Source of the DNA: Cellulomonas sp. C5510
GTDB lineage: Bacteria; Actinomycetota; Actinomycetes; Actinomycetales; Cellulomonadaceae
Assembly: GCF_019797765.1 (NCBI RefSeq)
Contig: NZ_CP081862.1
Span: 186,001 to 250,000 of the forward strand
Length of the DNA: 64,000 bases
Direction: 5' to 3'
Position 1 is the stretch's first letter. Each line of letters starts with the position of its first letter. Made by a program: the position numbers and the translations under genes. The notes under the pieces are model-generated. The model saw only the letters and a list, made by a program, of their open reading frames with translations. It was not told the origin of the DNA and made no database searches. Positions 16,207 to 24,459 of the stretch are shown one piece after another.

Positions 16207-17613
16207 TCAGCCCGTCGCGGCGGTGACGTCCTCGTCCGCGGTCGCGTCGGTCCCGCCCGTCAGCCACCGGTTGACGACGTACAGCACCACGCCGATCCCC
16301 AGCAGCACGGCGGCCCGCAGGTACACCGCCCCCTCGCGGCCCGTCAGCGGCGACGCCAGCACCAGCGACACGACCGCCCCGACGACGGGCGCCCACGTCG
16401 GCGCGCGGAACGAGCGCTCGCGGTCGCCGTCCACCGTGCCGGTCTCGTCGTCGTCCGCGGGCCGGCGGCGCAGGACGAGCACGGCGACGTTGACCACCGC
16501 GAACACGAGCAGCAGCAGCAGGACGGTGGTGTCGGCCAGGCCGCCGAGGTCGCCGGTCGCGGTGAGCGTCAGCGCGAGCACGACGGTGAACGCGATCGCG
16601 ACCACGGGGGTGCGGCGCCGGGAGTGCACGCGGCCGAACGCGGCGGGGACGATCCCCTCACGGGACATCCCGTACACGAGGCGGGACGCCATCATCATGT
16701 TGATCAGCGCGGTGTTCATGACGGCGAGCAGCGCGATGAGGGCGAACAGCCACGGCGGGAACGCCAGCCCGGCCACGCGCACCACCTCGAGCAGCGGCCC
16801 GGTGGAGCCGACCAGCACGTCCGTCTCCACCAGCATCGACGCCGTGAACGCCACCGCGAGGTAGATGGCCCCGGCCGCCGCGAGCCCGCCGAACAGCGCC
16901 CGCGGGAAGTCGCGCCGCGGGTGCCGCGCCTCCTCCGCCAGGTTCACCGAGTCCTCGAACCCGAGCAGCGCGTAGAACGCCAGCGCTGTGCCGCCGAGCA
17001 CGCCCATCCACGCCGGGCCGTCGGTGTGCAGGTCGAGGGCGCGCGACGGGTCGCCGTCGCCGTGCGCGAGCGCCCAGACGCCGATGCCGATGATGACGAG
17101 CAGCCCGCTCGCCTCGACCAGCGTGAGCACCACGTTGACGCGCACCGACTCGGAGACCCCGAGCACGTTGACGACCGTGATGAGCCCGAGGAACACCCAC
17201 GCGGCCACGAGGGTCGGCACCCCGAACGGCAGCAGCTCGCTCAGGTAGTCGCCACCGAACGCCCGCGCCGCCGCGGAGGCGCTGGTGATCCCCGACATCA
17301 TCACGGCGAACGCCACGAGGAACGTCAGGAACGGCCGCCGGAAGGCGCGGTTCGCGTAGAGCGCCGCACCGGCGGCCTTCGGGTAGCGCGCGACGAGCTC
17401 CGCGTACGCGGTCGCCGTGAGCGTCGCCAGGGCGAACGCCAGCAGGAACGGCAGCCAGATCGCCCCGCCGACGTGCTCCGCGACCGTGCCCGTCAGCGCG
17501 TAGATGCCGGCGCCGAGGATGTCCCCGACCACGAACAGCAGCAGCACCGTGCGGCCGATCGTGCGCCGCAGCCCCGGCTGGTCGGCCTCGGGCACCCGTG
17601 TGGTCTGCGCCAT
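16207..17613 (-). CDS. APC superfamily amino acid permease
   Basis: A 468-residue inner-membrane transporter with about 12 hydrophobic helices. The first helix, LLLFVVGDILGAGIYALTG, carries the unwound GAGIY motif that binds substrate amino groups in the APC family. The conserved FYALLGFEDSVNLAEEA segment (helix 6) and the SREGIVPAAFGRVH loop are also typical. The start is the ATG at 17613, with a long purine run (GGGGGGAAGGA) just before it; the GTG at 17640 lies upstream of that site. The substrate is not determined. It is transcribed alone, divergent from the YtxH-like gene. Confidence 0.88.
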   Translation of the reverse strand: MAQTTRVPEADQPGLRRTIGRTVLLLFVVGDILGAGIYALTGTVAEHVGGAIWLPFLLAFALATLTATAYAELVARYPKAAGAALYANRAFRRPFLTFLVAFAVMMSGITSASAAARAFGGDYLSELLPFGVPTLVAAWVFLGLITVVNVLGVSESVRVNVVLTLVEASGLLVIIGIGVWALAHGDGDPSRALDLHTDGPAWMGVLGGTALAFYALLGFEDSVNLAEEARHPRRDFPRALFGGLAAAGAIYLAVAFTASMLVETDVLVGSTGPLLEVVRVAGLAFPPWLFALIALLAVMNTALINMMMASRLVYGMSREGIVPAAFGRVHSRRRTPVVAIAFTVVLALTLTATGDLGGLADTTVLLLLLVFAVVNVAVLVLRRRPADDDETGTVDGDRERSFRAPTWAPVVGAVVSLVLASPLTGREGAVYLRAAVLLGIGVVLYVVNRWLTGGTDATADEDVTAATG

Positions 17614-17713
17614 CGTCCTTCCCCCCTCGTCGGGGGCCACTGTGCCCCCGCCTGCACTGTCGCGCGCGGCGGACCGGGCCGGCGCTCGCCGGGCGCGCCG
17701 CGACGGGCGCCCC

Positions 17714-17719
17714 TAGGCT
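17714..17719 (+). promoter_or_regulatory. -10 box for the YtxH-like gene
   Basis: TAGGCT lies 39 bases before the ATG at 17759, which has its own ribosome site (GGGAGAGA). The same hexamer recurs before other genes in this window at a fixed spacing. Confidence 0.4.
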
Positions 17720-17758
17720 CGATCGCATCAGGACATCCAGCGACCAGGGAGAGAACGC

Positions 17759-18058
17759 ATGAAGGGCAAGCTCGCATTCGTCCTCGGCGCCGGCATCGGC
17801 TACGTCGTCGGCACCCGCGCCGGCCGCGCGCAGTTCGAGAAGATCAAGGGCTGGGCGTCCGACGCGTGGCACGACCCGCGCGTGCAGTCGACGGTCGACG
17901 ACCTGGAGTCGTCGGCGGCGCGGTTCGCGAAGGACCAGGGCGGGGCGCTCAAGGACAAGGCGGTCGACGCCGTGAAGAGCGCGGTGTCCCGCGGCTCGGA
18001 CGACGGCACGTCCACCGAGCCGTGGAGCCCGGGGGCGGCGGGGTCCGACCGGGCCTGA
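17759..18058 (+). CDS. YtxH-like small membrane-associated protein
   Basis: A 99-residue protein. Residues 4-19 are a short glycine-rich membrane helix (LAFVLGAGIGYVVGT), and the rest is a charged helical tail with repeated Ala/Lys/Asp heptads that could form a coiled coil or amphipathic stalk. This layout is seen in actinobacterial YtxH domain proteins, linked in other bacteria to envelope and general stress responses; the biochemical role is unknown. The ATG has GGGAGAGA 5 bases upstream. It is monocistronic. Confidence 0.65.
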   Translation: MKGKLAFVLGAGIGYVVGTRAGRAQFEKIKGWASDAWHDPRVQSTVDDLESSAARFAKDQGGALKDKAVDAVKSAVSRGSDDGTSTEPWSPGAAGSDRA

Positions 18059-18096
18059 CCCGCCGTCCTGGCCGGGGACTGTCCGTCGGTCCCCGG

Positions 18097-18810
18097 TCAG
18101 GACGCGGCCGCGCCGGCGTCGTCCGGCAGGGACGCCTGCACCTCGTCGACGATGCCGGCCATCGCGCGCTGCGCCGCCACCGGGTCGCCGAGCGCGACGG
18201 CGCGCGCGACCGCCTCGTGCCCGTCGAGCGCGGCCGGCACGGGCGAGGCGGGCATCAGCCCGAGGGCCGTGCGGCCGGACAGCACGGCCGTGACGAGCTC
18301 GGACAGTGCCCCGAACAGCTCGTTGCCGCTCGCGCGCAGCAGCAGCTGGTGCATCCGGATGTCGAGCGCGAGGAACTCCGCCTGCGTGGCCTCGCCGGCC
18401 TCGCCGAGCGCCCGCATCCGCCGCGCGATGTCCATGAGCTCCGTGCGGACCTCGACGGGGGCGTAGCGTGCCGCGCCGGCGGCGGCCAGCGGCTCGACGG
18501 CGTGCCGCAGCTCGGTCAGGGTCCGCAGCTGGGCGAGCCGGCCGGGTCCCTCGAGCCGCCACGCGATGACCCGGGGGTCGAGCACGTTCCAGCTCTCGAT
18601 GCCCAGCACGACCAGGCCGACGCGCCGGCTGGAGCGCACCAGGCCGAGCCCCTCGAGCATGCGCATGACCTCGCGCGCGACGGTGCGGGACACCCCGAAC
18701 TCGGCGCCCAGCTCCTGCAGCGTCAGGACGTCCCCGGTGCGCAGCTCACCGGCGGTGATGCGGCGCCCCAGCGCGTCGAGGACGGTGCTGTGGAGGACGG
18801 CGGCGGGCAC
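18097..18810 (-). CDS. gntR: FadR-type GntR regulator of gluconate genes
   Basis: A 237-residue DNA-binding protein with an N-terminal winged helix (ELRTGDVLTLQELGAEFGVSRTVAREVMRML) and a C-terminal all-helical FCD ligand domain (RHAVEPLAAAGAAR, DIRMHQLLLRASGNELF), the metal-and-ligand pocket of FadR-like regulators. It lies divergent from gntK and gntP, the classical arrangement for a repressor released by gluconate or 6-phosphogluconate. The start is taken as GTG 18810; no strong ribosome site was seen. A palindrome lies between this gene and gntK. The identity of the effector is inferred from neighbours. Confidence 0.83.
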   Translation of the reverse strand: MPAAVLHSTVLDALGRRITAGELRTGDVLTLQELGAEFGVSRTVAREVMRMLEGLGLVRSSRRVGLVVLGIESWNVLDPRVIAWRLEGPGRLAQLRTLTELRHAVEPLAAAGAARYAPVEVRTELMDIARRMRALGEAGEATQAEFLALDIRMHQLLLRASGNELFGALSELVTAVLSGRTALGLMPASPVPAALDGHEAVARAVALGDPVAAQRAMAGIVDEVQASLPDDAGAAAS

Positions 18811-18851
18811 GCGTCCAGGGTAGGGCCGGAGACGCTGCCCGACACTATGGG

Positions 18852-18876
18852 AGCACCACATGTGGACAAAGGTGCT
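18852..18876. promoter_or_regulatory. Candidate GntR operator overlapping the gntK start
   Basis: AGCACC (18852-18857) and GGTGCT (18871-18876) form an outer inverted repeat, and a 10-base perfect palindrome, CCACATGTGG (18856-18865), sits inside it. It covers the ATG at 18860, so a bound repressor would block transcription or early elongation of gntK. It lies in the only gap between gntR and gntK. Confidence 0.5.
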
Positions 18877-19462
18877 ACCTGTGAGTGATGCTGAGCCGGT
18901 GGACACCGACGTCACCGGGGCCGAGACCTCACCGCACCGCACCGCCGCACCGTCGGGCGCCGACCACCCCGACCTGGTCGTGGTCATGGGCGTCGCCGGC
19001 TCCGGCAAGACCACTGTCGCAGCACTCCTCGCCGGCCGCATGGGGGCCGCGTTCGCCGAGGGCGACGACTTCCACTCCCCGGCCAACGTCGAGAAGATGT
19101 CGGCCGGCACCCCCCTCACCGACGACGACCGCTGGCCGTGGCTCGGCGGCATCCGGGACTGGCTCGCCGAGCGCGCCGCCGCCGGCGAGAGCGCCGTCGT
19201 CCCGTGCAGCGCGCTGCGTCGCGCCTACCGGGACCGGCTGCGCGAGGCGGGCCCGGTGCGCTTCGTCCACCTCACGGGCAGCCGCGAGCTGCTGTCCGAG
19301 CGCATCCAGGGGCGCGCCGGGCACTTCATGAAGCCCGAGATGCTCGTCTCCCAGCTCGCGACCCTCGAGCCGCTGGCCGACGACGAGGACGGGTTCGCCG
19401 TCGGCATCGACGGCAAGCCCGCCGCGCTGGTCGACGAGATCCTCCGGCGCCTCGGTCGCTGA
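18860..19462 (+). CDS. gntK: Gluconokinase
   Basis: A 200-residue cytosolic kinase that phosphorylates gluconate to 6-phosphogluconate, feeding the pentose phosphate pathway. The P-loop is GVAGSGKTT (residues 44-52); EGDDFHSPANVEKM and TPLTDDDRWPWL are hallmark GntK segments, and GHFMKPEML is near the end. The ATG at 18860 has GGGAG upstream but lies inside the operator-like palindrome; the GTG at 18881 (seven codons later) is an alternative. The first 35 residues before the P-loop are extra compared with typical 165-175-residue enzymes. It is followed by the gluconate permease 50 bases later. Confidence 0.92.
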   Translation: MWTKVLPVSDAEPVDTDVTGAETSPHRTAAPSGADHPDLVVVMGVAGSGKTTVAALLAGRMGAAFAEGDDFHSPANVEKMSAGTPLTDDDRWPWLGGIRDWLAERAAAGESAVVPCSALRRAYRDRLREAGPVRFVHLTGSRELLSERIQGRAGHFMKPEMLVSQLATLEPLADDEDGFAVGIDGKPAALVDEILRRLGR

Positions 19463-19512
19463 CCCGCACCTCTGCCCACCCACCACCGCCACCACTGTCG
19501 ACGGAGACACCC

Positions 19513-20895
19513 ATGACGCCTGAGGGCTGGACCCAGACCCTGACCGCCGGGCCGTTGCTCGGCATCGCGGCCGGCGCGATCGCCGTGCTGCTGCTGCTCA
19601 TCATCTGGCTGCGGATGCACGCGTTCGTCGCGCTGATCCTCGTCAGCCTGCTCACCGCGCTCGCCACCGGCATCCCCGTCGGGGACGTCGTGCCCGTCAT
19701 GACGTCCGGCTTCGGCTCCACCCTCGCCGGGGTCGCCCTCCTCGTCGCGCTCGGCGCCATGCTCGGGCGGCTCGTCGAGACGTCGGGCGGCGCCCAGGTG
19801 CTCGCCGACTTCCTCATCGGGAAGTTCGGGGAGAAGCGGGCGCCGTTCGCGCTCGGCCTCGCGTCGCTGATCTTCGGCTTCCCGATCTTCTTCGACGCCG
19901 GCCTCGTCGTGATGCTGCCGATCGTGTTCGCCGTGGCGCGCCGCCTCGGCGGGTCGCTGCTGCTGTACGGGCTGCCGGTCGCCGGTGCGTTCTCGGTCAT
20001 GCACGTGTTCGTGCCGCCGCACCCCGGGCCGGTCGCGGCCACCGAGCTGCTCGGCGCGAGCGTCGGCACCGTGCTGGCCATCGGCGTCCTCATCGCGATC
20101 CCCACCTGGTACGTGACCGCGTACCTGTACGGGGTGTTCATGGGCCGCCGCATCTCGCTGCCGATCCCGTCGATCCTGGGCGAGGCCGACGAGGAGGCCA
20201 CGGCCAACCCGCCGTCGTTCGGCACGGTCGTCTCGCTGCTCCTGCTGCCGCTCGTGCTGATCTTCGCCAACACCGGCCTCGACGCCCTGCGCGCCGCCGG
20301 CGCGGTGGACGGCGACGCCGTGTGGGTGCAGGCGTTCCGCACGCTCGGCCAGACCCCGGTGGCGCTGCTCATCACTGTGCTCGTCGCCACGTACGTCCTG
20401 GGCCGCCGCCGCGGCCGCTCGGGCACCGTGCTCGAGAAGGTGCTCGACTCCGCCCTCGGCCCCGTCGCCTCGGTCATCCTCATCACCGGCGCCGGCGGCA
20501 TGTTCGGCGGGGTGCTGCGGTCCTCCGGCATCGGCGACGCGCTCGCGGACGTGCTGGGCGACCTGGGCGTCCCGGTGATCCTCGCCGGGTTCCTCATCGC
20601 CACGGTGCTGCGCGTGGCGCAGGGCTCGGCCACGGTCGCCCTGACCACCGCCGCGGGCCTGATCGCGCCGGCGGTCGCCGCGGGCGGGTACAACGCGGTG
20701 GAGCTGGCGACCATCGTCATCGCCGTCGCGGCCGGGTCCGTGGTCCTCAGCCACGTGAACGACTCCGGGTTCTGGCTGGTCGGGCGGTTCTTCGACATGG
20801 ACGTGAAGACGACGTTCAAGACGTGGACCGTGATGGAGACCCTCATCGGCGTGATGGGCTTCGGCCTGGCCGCGGTGATCTTCGCGATCGCCTGA
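19513..20895 (+). CDS. gntP: Gluconate:H+ symporter (GntP family)
   Basis: A 460-residue inner-membrane permease with 12-14 hydrophobic helices. Signature segments FGFPIFFDAGLVVMLP, VFVPPHPGPVAA and HVNDSGFW are all characteristic of the GntP/GntT family. The ATG start has CGGAG 6 bases upstream. It follows gntK on the same strand, so uptake and phosphorylation of gluconate are encoded together under the divergent GntR. A strong hairpin ends the unit 20 bases after the stop. Confidence 0.92.
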   Translation: MTPEGWTQTLTAGPLLGIAAGAIAVLLLLIIWLRMHAFVALILVSLLTALATGIPVGDVVPVMTSGFGSTLAGVALLVALGAMLGRLVETSGGAQVLADFLIGKFGEKRAPFALGLASLIFGFPIFFDAGLVVMLPIVFAVARRLGGSLLLYGLPVAGAFSVMHVFVPPHPGPVAATELLGASVGTVLAIGVLIAIPTWYVTAYLYGVFMGRRISLPIPSILGEADEEATANPPSFGTVVSLLLLPLVLIFANTGLDALRAAGAVDGDAVWVQAFRTLGQTPVALLITVLVATYVLGRRRGRSGTVLEKVLDSALGPVASVILITGAGGMFGGVLRSSGIGDALADVLGDLGVPVILAGFLIATVLRVAQGSATVALTTAAGLIAPAVAAGGYNAVELATIVIAVAAGSVVLSHVNDSGFWLVGRFFDMDVKTTFKTWTVMETLIGVMGFGLAAVIFAIA

Positions 20896-20915
20896 CGACC
20901 GGGCGCGCGGGCGGC

Positions 20916-20942
20916 GGGGGCGACGGGAAATCCGTCGCCCCC
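20916..20942 (+). terminator. Terminator after gntP, followed by a 12-C run
   Basis: An 11-base perfect stem (GGGGGCGACGG, 20916-20926, with its complement at 20932-20942) and a 5-base loop. The 3' arm runs into 12 consecutive C residues (20938-20949). There is no T tract. Confidence 0.7.
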
Positions 20943-21111
20943 CCCCCCCGTCCGGCCCTACGGTCGCGGTGGGCCCGCACGGGGCCCCGGCGGCCGCCGC
21001 GGCGTGCCGCGCGCGCGAGGAGCCGATGCGAGATGACCGCGCAGGTGCCGGTGGCCGGACCCGTCCGCCGCCAGACGACGACCCGTCAGCACCCGTGCAA
21101 GGAGCATCACC

Positions 21112-21858
21112 GTGTTCGACCTTCGCCTGTTCTCCGTCCGTGAGTCCCGCCTCCGCATCCACAACCCCCTGACCGCGCAGCAGCTGGCGGACTGGGGTGC
21201 CGGGCTGGACCTGCCGCCCGGCACCCGGGTGCTCGACCTGGCCTGCGGGTCCGGCGAGCTGCTGTGCACCTGGGCCCGCGACCACCGCGTCACCGGCCTC
21301 GGGGTCGACCTGAACCCGGACTTCCTCGCCCACGCGCGGGCGCGCGCCGACGAGCTCGGCGTGGCCGACGCGGTGCGGTTCGTCGAGGGCGACGCGTCCG
21401 GGTACGTGGCCGACGAGCCCGTCGACGTGGCGGCCTGCGTCGGCGCGACGTGGATCGGCGGCGGCGTGCCCGGCACGCTCGACCTGCTGCGCCGCAGCGT
21501 CGTGCCCGGCGGGATGCTGCTGGTCGGCGAGCCGTACTGGCGCACCGTCCCCGCCACCTCGGAGCTGCTCGCCGCCTGCCAGGCGGGGTCCGTGACGGAC
21601 TTCCTGCCGCTGCCGGAGCTGCTCGCCTCGTTCGGGGAGCAGGGCTACGACGTCGTCGAGATGGTCTGCGCGACCGAGGGGTCCTGGGACCGCTACTGGG
21701 CGTCGCAGTGGCTCACCATGCGCCGCTGGGCGGACGCCCACCCCGGCCACGACCTGCACGACGAGGTCCGCCGGCTGCTGGCCACCGAGCCGCAGCAGTA
21801 CGCCGCGGGGGTGCGGGCGCACCTCGGCTGGGGCGTGTTCGCGCTGATCGCGCGGTGA
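21112..21858 (+). CDS. SAM-dependent class I methyltransferase
   Basis: A 248-residue soluble enzyme. Motif I is VLDLACGSGELL (residues 40-51), followed by GVDLNPDFLAHARARA for the ribose-binding acidic residue and motif post-I. VRFVEGDASGYV and RRSVVPGGMLLVGEPYW cover later motifs. The second half, with the WDRYWASQWLTMRRWADAHP stretch, is a family-specific lid that does not identify the substrate. The GTG start has AAGGAG 7 bases upstream. It stands alone between the gluconate unit and the convergent pyruvate oxidase, with strong hairpins on both sides. Confidence 0.82.
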   Translation: MFDLRLFSVRESRLRIHNPLTAQQLADWGAGLDLPPGTRVLDLACGSGELLCTWARDHRVTGLGVDLNPDFLAHARARADELGVADAVRFVEGDASGYVADEPVDVAACVGATWIGGGVPGTLDLLRRSVVPGGMLLVGEPYWRTVPATSELLAACQAGSVTDFLPLPELLASFGEQGYDVVEMVCATEGSWDRYWASQWLTMRRWADAHPGHDLHDEVRRLLATEPQQYAAGVRAHLGWGVFALIAR

Positions 21859-21860
21859 CC

Positions 21861-21906
21861 GCAGGCGGTGCCCCGGGCGGGACCACCGCCCCGGGGCACC
21901 GCCTGC
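21861..21906. terminator. Long bidirectional terminator hairpin
   Basis: A 20-base arm (21861-21880) is complementary to 21886-21906 apart from one bulged C, with a 5-base loop. It lies between the stops of convergent genes and would serve both. Confidence 0.75.
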
Positions 21907-21912
21907 CGGCGA

Positions 21913-23685
21913 TCAGGGCCGGGGCACGTTGCGCAGGTTCGAGCGGGCCATCGCCATGACCTCGCCCATGCCGCCGCCGAGGATCTCCTTGCTCATCGCC
22001 GCCGTGAAGCCGCCGACCTGCTGGCGCGTGATCTTCGGCGGGATGGACAGCGCGCGCGGGTCCGTCACCAGGTCCACCAGCGCCGGCCCGTCGTGGGAGA
22101 ACGCCTCGCGCAGGGCCGTGCGGATCTGCGTCGGGTCCTCCACGCGCACCGCCGCGATCCCCATCGCCTGCGCCACGGCGGCGTAGTCGATCGCGGGGGA
22201 GTCGGTGCCGAACGACGGCAGGCCGTCGACCAGCATCTCCAGCCGGACCATGCCGAGCGTGGCGTTGTCGAACAGGACGATCTTGACGGGCAGCTGGTAG
22301 TGCACGAGCGTCACGAGCTCGCCCAGCAGCATCGACAGCCCGCCGTCCCCGGCGATCGCCACCACGTGCTTCTGGCGCGCGCCGCCGTCCCGCGCCGCGA
22401 ACGCCGCGCCGATCGCGTGCGGCACCGCGTTCGCCATCGAGCCGTGCAGGAACGAGCCGATGACGCGGCGGCGGCCGTTCGGGGTCAGGTACCGCGCGGC
22501 CCACACGTTGCCCATGCCGGTGTCGACGGTGAACACCGCGTCGTCCGCGGCCTCCTCGTCCAGCAGCACCGCGGCGTACTCCGGGTGGATCGGCGTGTGG
22601 TGCTCGACGTCCTTCGTGTACGCGCCGACCACGCCGGACATCGCCCGCTCGTGCTTCTTGAGCATCGAGTCGAGGAACCGCCGCGACGTCTTGCGCCCGA
22701 CCAGCGGCAGCAGCGCCCGGACCGTCTCGCCCACGTCGCCGACCACCGCCAGGTCGGTCCGGGTGCGCCGGCCGAGGCGCGTCGGGTCGATGTCGACCTG
22801 CGCCGTCCGGACGTCCGACGGCAGGAACTGGTCGTACGGGAAGTCGGTGCCCAGCATCAGCAGCAGGTCGGCACCGTCCATCGCGGCCTGCAGGGCGCCG
22901 TAGCCGAGCAGCCCGGTCATGCCGACGTCGAACGGGTTGTCGTACTGGATGTGCTCCTTGCCGCGCAGGCTGTGGCCGACCGGGGCCGCGATCGTGTCCG
23001 CGAGCGCCAGCACGTCGTCGTGGGCGCCGCGCACGCCGGCCCCCGCCAGGATCGTGACCTTCTTCGCGCCGTCGATCGCGTCGGCGAGCGCGGCCACGTC
23101 GACGTCCGCGGGGACGACGCGCGGCTGCCGGGGGCGCACCAGCTGGTCGGGACCGGGCGCGGGCGCCTCCTCGTCGGCGACGTCGCCCGGCAGCGTGAGC
23201 ACGGCGACACCCGGGGCGCCGTAGGCGTGGTGGATGGCGCTGCGGATCACCCGCGGCGCCTGGACCGGGGACGAGATCATCTCGGAGTACACCGAGCACT
23301 CCACGAACAGCCGGTCGGGGTGCGTCTCCTGGAAGAACTGGGTGCCGATCTGCGCGCTCGGGATGTGCGACGCGATCGCCAGGACCGGCACGCGGCTGCG
23401 GTTCGCGTCGTACAGGCCGTTGATGAGGTGCAGGTTGCCCGGGCCGCACGACCCCGCGCAGACGGCGAGCCTCCCGGTGATCTCCGCCTCGGCCGCCGCG
23501 GCGAACGCTGCCGCCTCCTCGTGCCGGACGTGCACCCACTGGATGTCGGCGCCGTCCTTCTGCGCCCGGCGGATCGCGTCCACCACCGGGTTGAGGCTGT
23601 CGCCCACGATCCCGTAGACGTGCGTGGCACCCGCTGCCACCACCTGCGCCACGAGCTGGTCCGCCACCGTGCTGCTGCGTGCCAC
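21913..23685 (-). CDS. poxB: Pyruvate oxidase / pyruvate:quinone oxidoreductase (PoxB type)
   Basis: A 590-residue enzyme of the thiamine diphosphate family that oxidatively decarboxylates pyruvate to acetate and CO2 with electrons to FAD and quinone. VHVRHEEAAAFAAAAEAEITG contains the ThDP-activating Glu; the central domain has SLRGKEHIQYDNPFDVGMTGLLGYG for FAD binding; and the cofactor motif GDGGLSMLLGELVTL ends near FDNATLGM. The C-terminal stretch after ITRQQVGGF is short, as in PoxB rather than acetolactate synthase. The GTG start has AGGAGG 5 bases upstream. It is monocistronic and lies opposite a zinc-ribbon ORF. Confidence 0.88.
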   Translation of the reverse strand: MARSSTVADQLVAQVVAAGATHVYGIVGDSLNPVVDAIRRAQKDGADIQWVHVRHEEAAAFAAAAEAEITGRLAVCAGSCGPGNLHLINGLYDANRSRVPVLAIASHIPSAQIGTQFFQETHPDRLFVECSVYSEMISSPVQAPRVIRSAIHHAYGAPGVAVLTLPGDVADEEAPAPGPDQLVRPRQPRVVPADVDVAALADAIDGAKKVTILAGAGVRGAHDDVLALADTIAAPVGHSLRGKEHIQYDNPFDVGMTGLLGYGALQAAMDGADLLLMLGTDFPYDQFLPSDVRTAQVDIDPTRLGRRTRTDLAVVGDVGETVRALLPLVGRKTSRRFLDSMLKKHERAMSGVVGAYTKDVEHHTPIHPEYAAVLLDEEAADDAVFTVDTGMGNVWAARYLTPNGRRRVIGSFLHGSMANAVPHAIGAAFAARDGGARQKHVVAIAGDGGLSMLLGELVTLVHYQLPVKIVLFDNATLGMVRLEMLVDGLPSFGTDSPAIDYAAVAQAMGIAAVRVEDPTQIRTALREAFSHDGPALVDLVTDPRALSIPPKITRQQVGGFTAAMSKEILGGGMGEVMAMARSNLRNVPRP

Positions 23686-23901
23686 CGCGTCCTCCTGTCG
23701 TCGTCGCGTGCTGGTCCGCCTCCATAGTCATCCCATGAATTGGGCGGTGCCACCGGGGAGCGTGTCTCGTGCCTCACGCGCACGGCTCGCGGACCCGGGT
23801 GGGGCGACCAGGACCCGGCGGACCCCGGACGACCTGGTGAAAGTCTGCGCAGGAACTGTGGACGACGCACCTGGGGCGCCCCGGGCTGGCACGCTCAGCA
23901 C

Positions 23902-24459
23902 GTGGAACCGACCTCGGCAGGCGCCGCCCGGCGCGAGCTCACCGACTTCAGCCGCTGCCCCCACTGCGGGACGACGCTCGCCGGGCCCCGCTGCCGGATC
24001 TGCGGGCTCGACCTCGCAGGCCCGGACGGTGCGCGGATCGCCGACGCGTCCCGCGCCGCGGCCCGCGCGCTCGACGAGAGGCAGCGCCTGATCGAGACCG
24101 TCCGGGCCGCGCAGGCTCGCGCCGCCCGGCCGGGTACCGCCGGGCCGGGTGGGTGGCCGGGCGCCGCGCCGCAGCCCCCCGCGGGCGGGCCGGGCCTCGC
24201 CGGGCCGCCGCCTCCCCCGGATGGTCCGCGCCGCCGACGGCGGCGCCCGGTCGACCCTTCGACGTGGCGCGCCTGTTCGCGCTCGCGGGTGCGGGCCTGG
24301 TCGCGGCGGCGTTCGTCGTCCTCGCCTTCTTCCTGCTCGGCGACGCGCCCGCCGCCCGCGTGGTCGTCCTGCTGCTCACGACCGCGGGCGCCGCCGGTGG
24401 TGCGCTCGCCCTGCGCCGCGCGGGCGTCGTCGGGTCCGCGGAGGCGGTCGGCGGGCTGA
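23902..24459 (+). pseudogene. Out-of-frame N-terminal piece of the large membrane protein (zinc ribbon)
   Basis: A GTG at 23902 begins a frame that encodes RCPHCGTTLAGPRCRICGLDL, a CxxC...CxxC zinc ribbon, then a helix and a Pro-rich linker ending in GPPPPPDGP. After about 24220 the reading loses protein-like character and stops at 24459. Large SCO7613-type membrane proteins in Cellulomonas relatives begin with just such a ribbon, so this is the displaced head of the next ORF. One more C in the run at 24214-24218 would join PPPPP to GWSAPPTAAPGRPFDVARL in one frame. Sequencing error, a real frameshift or phase-variable slippage are all possible. Confidence 0.7.
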
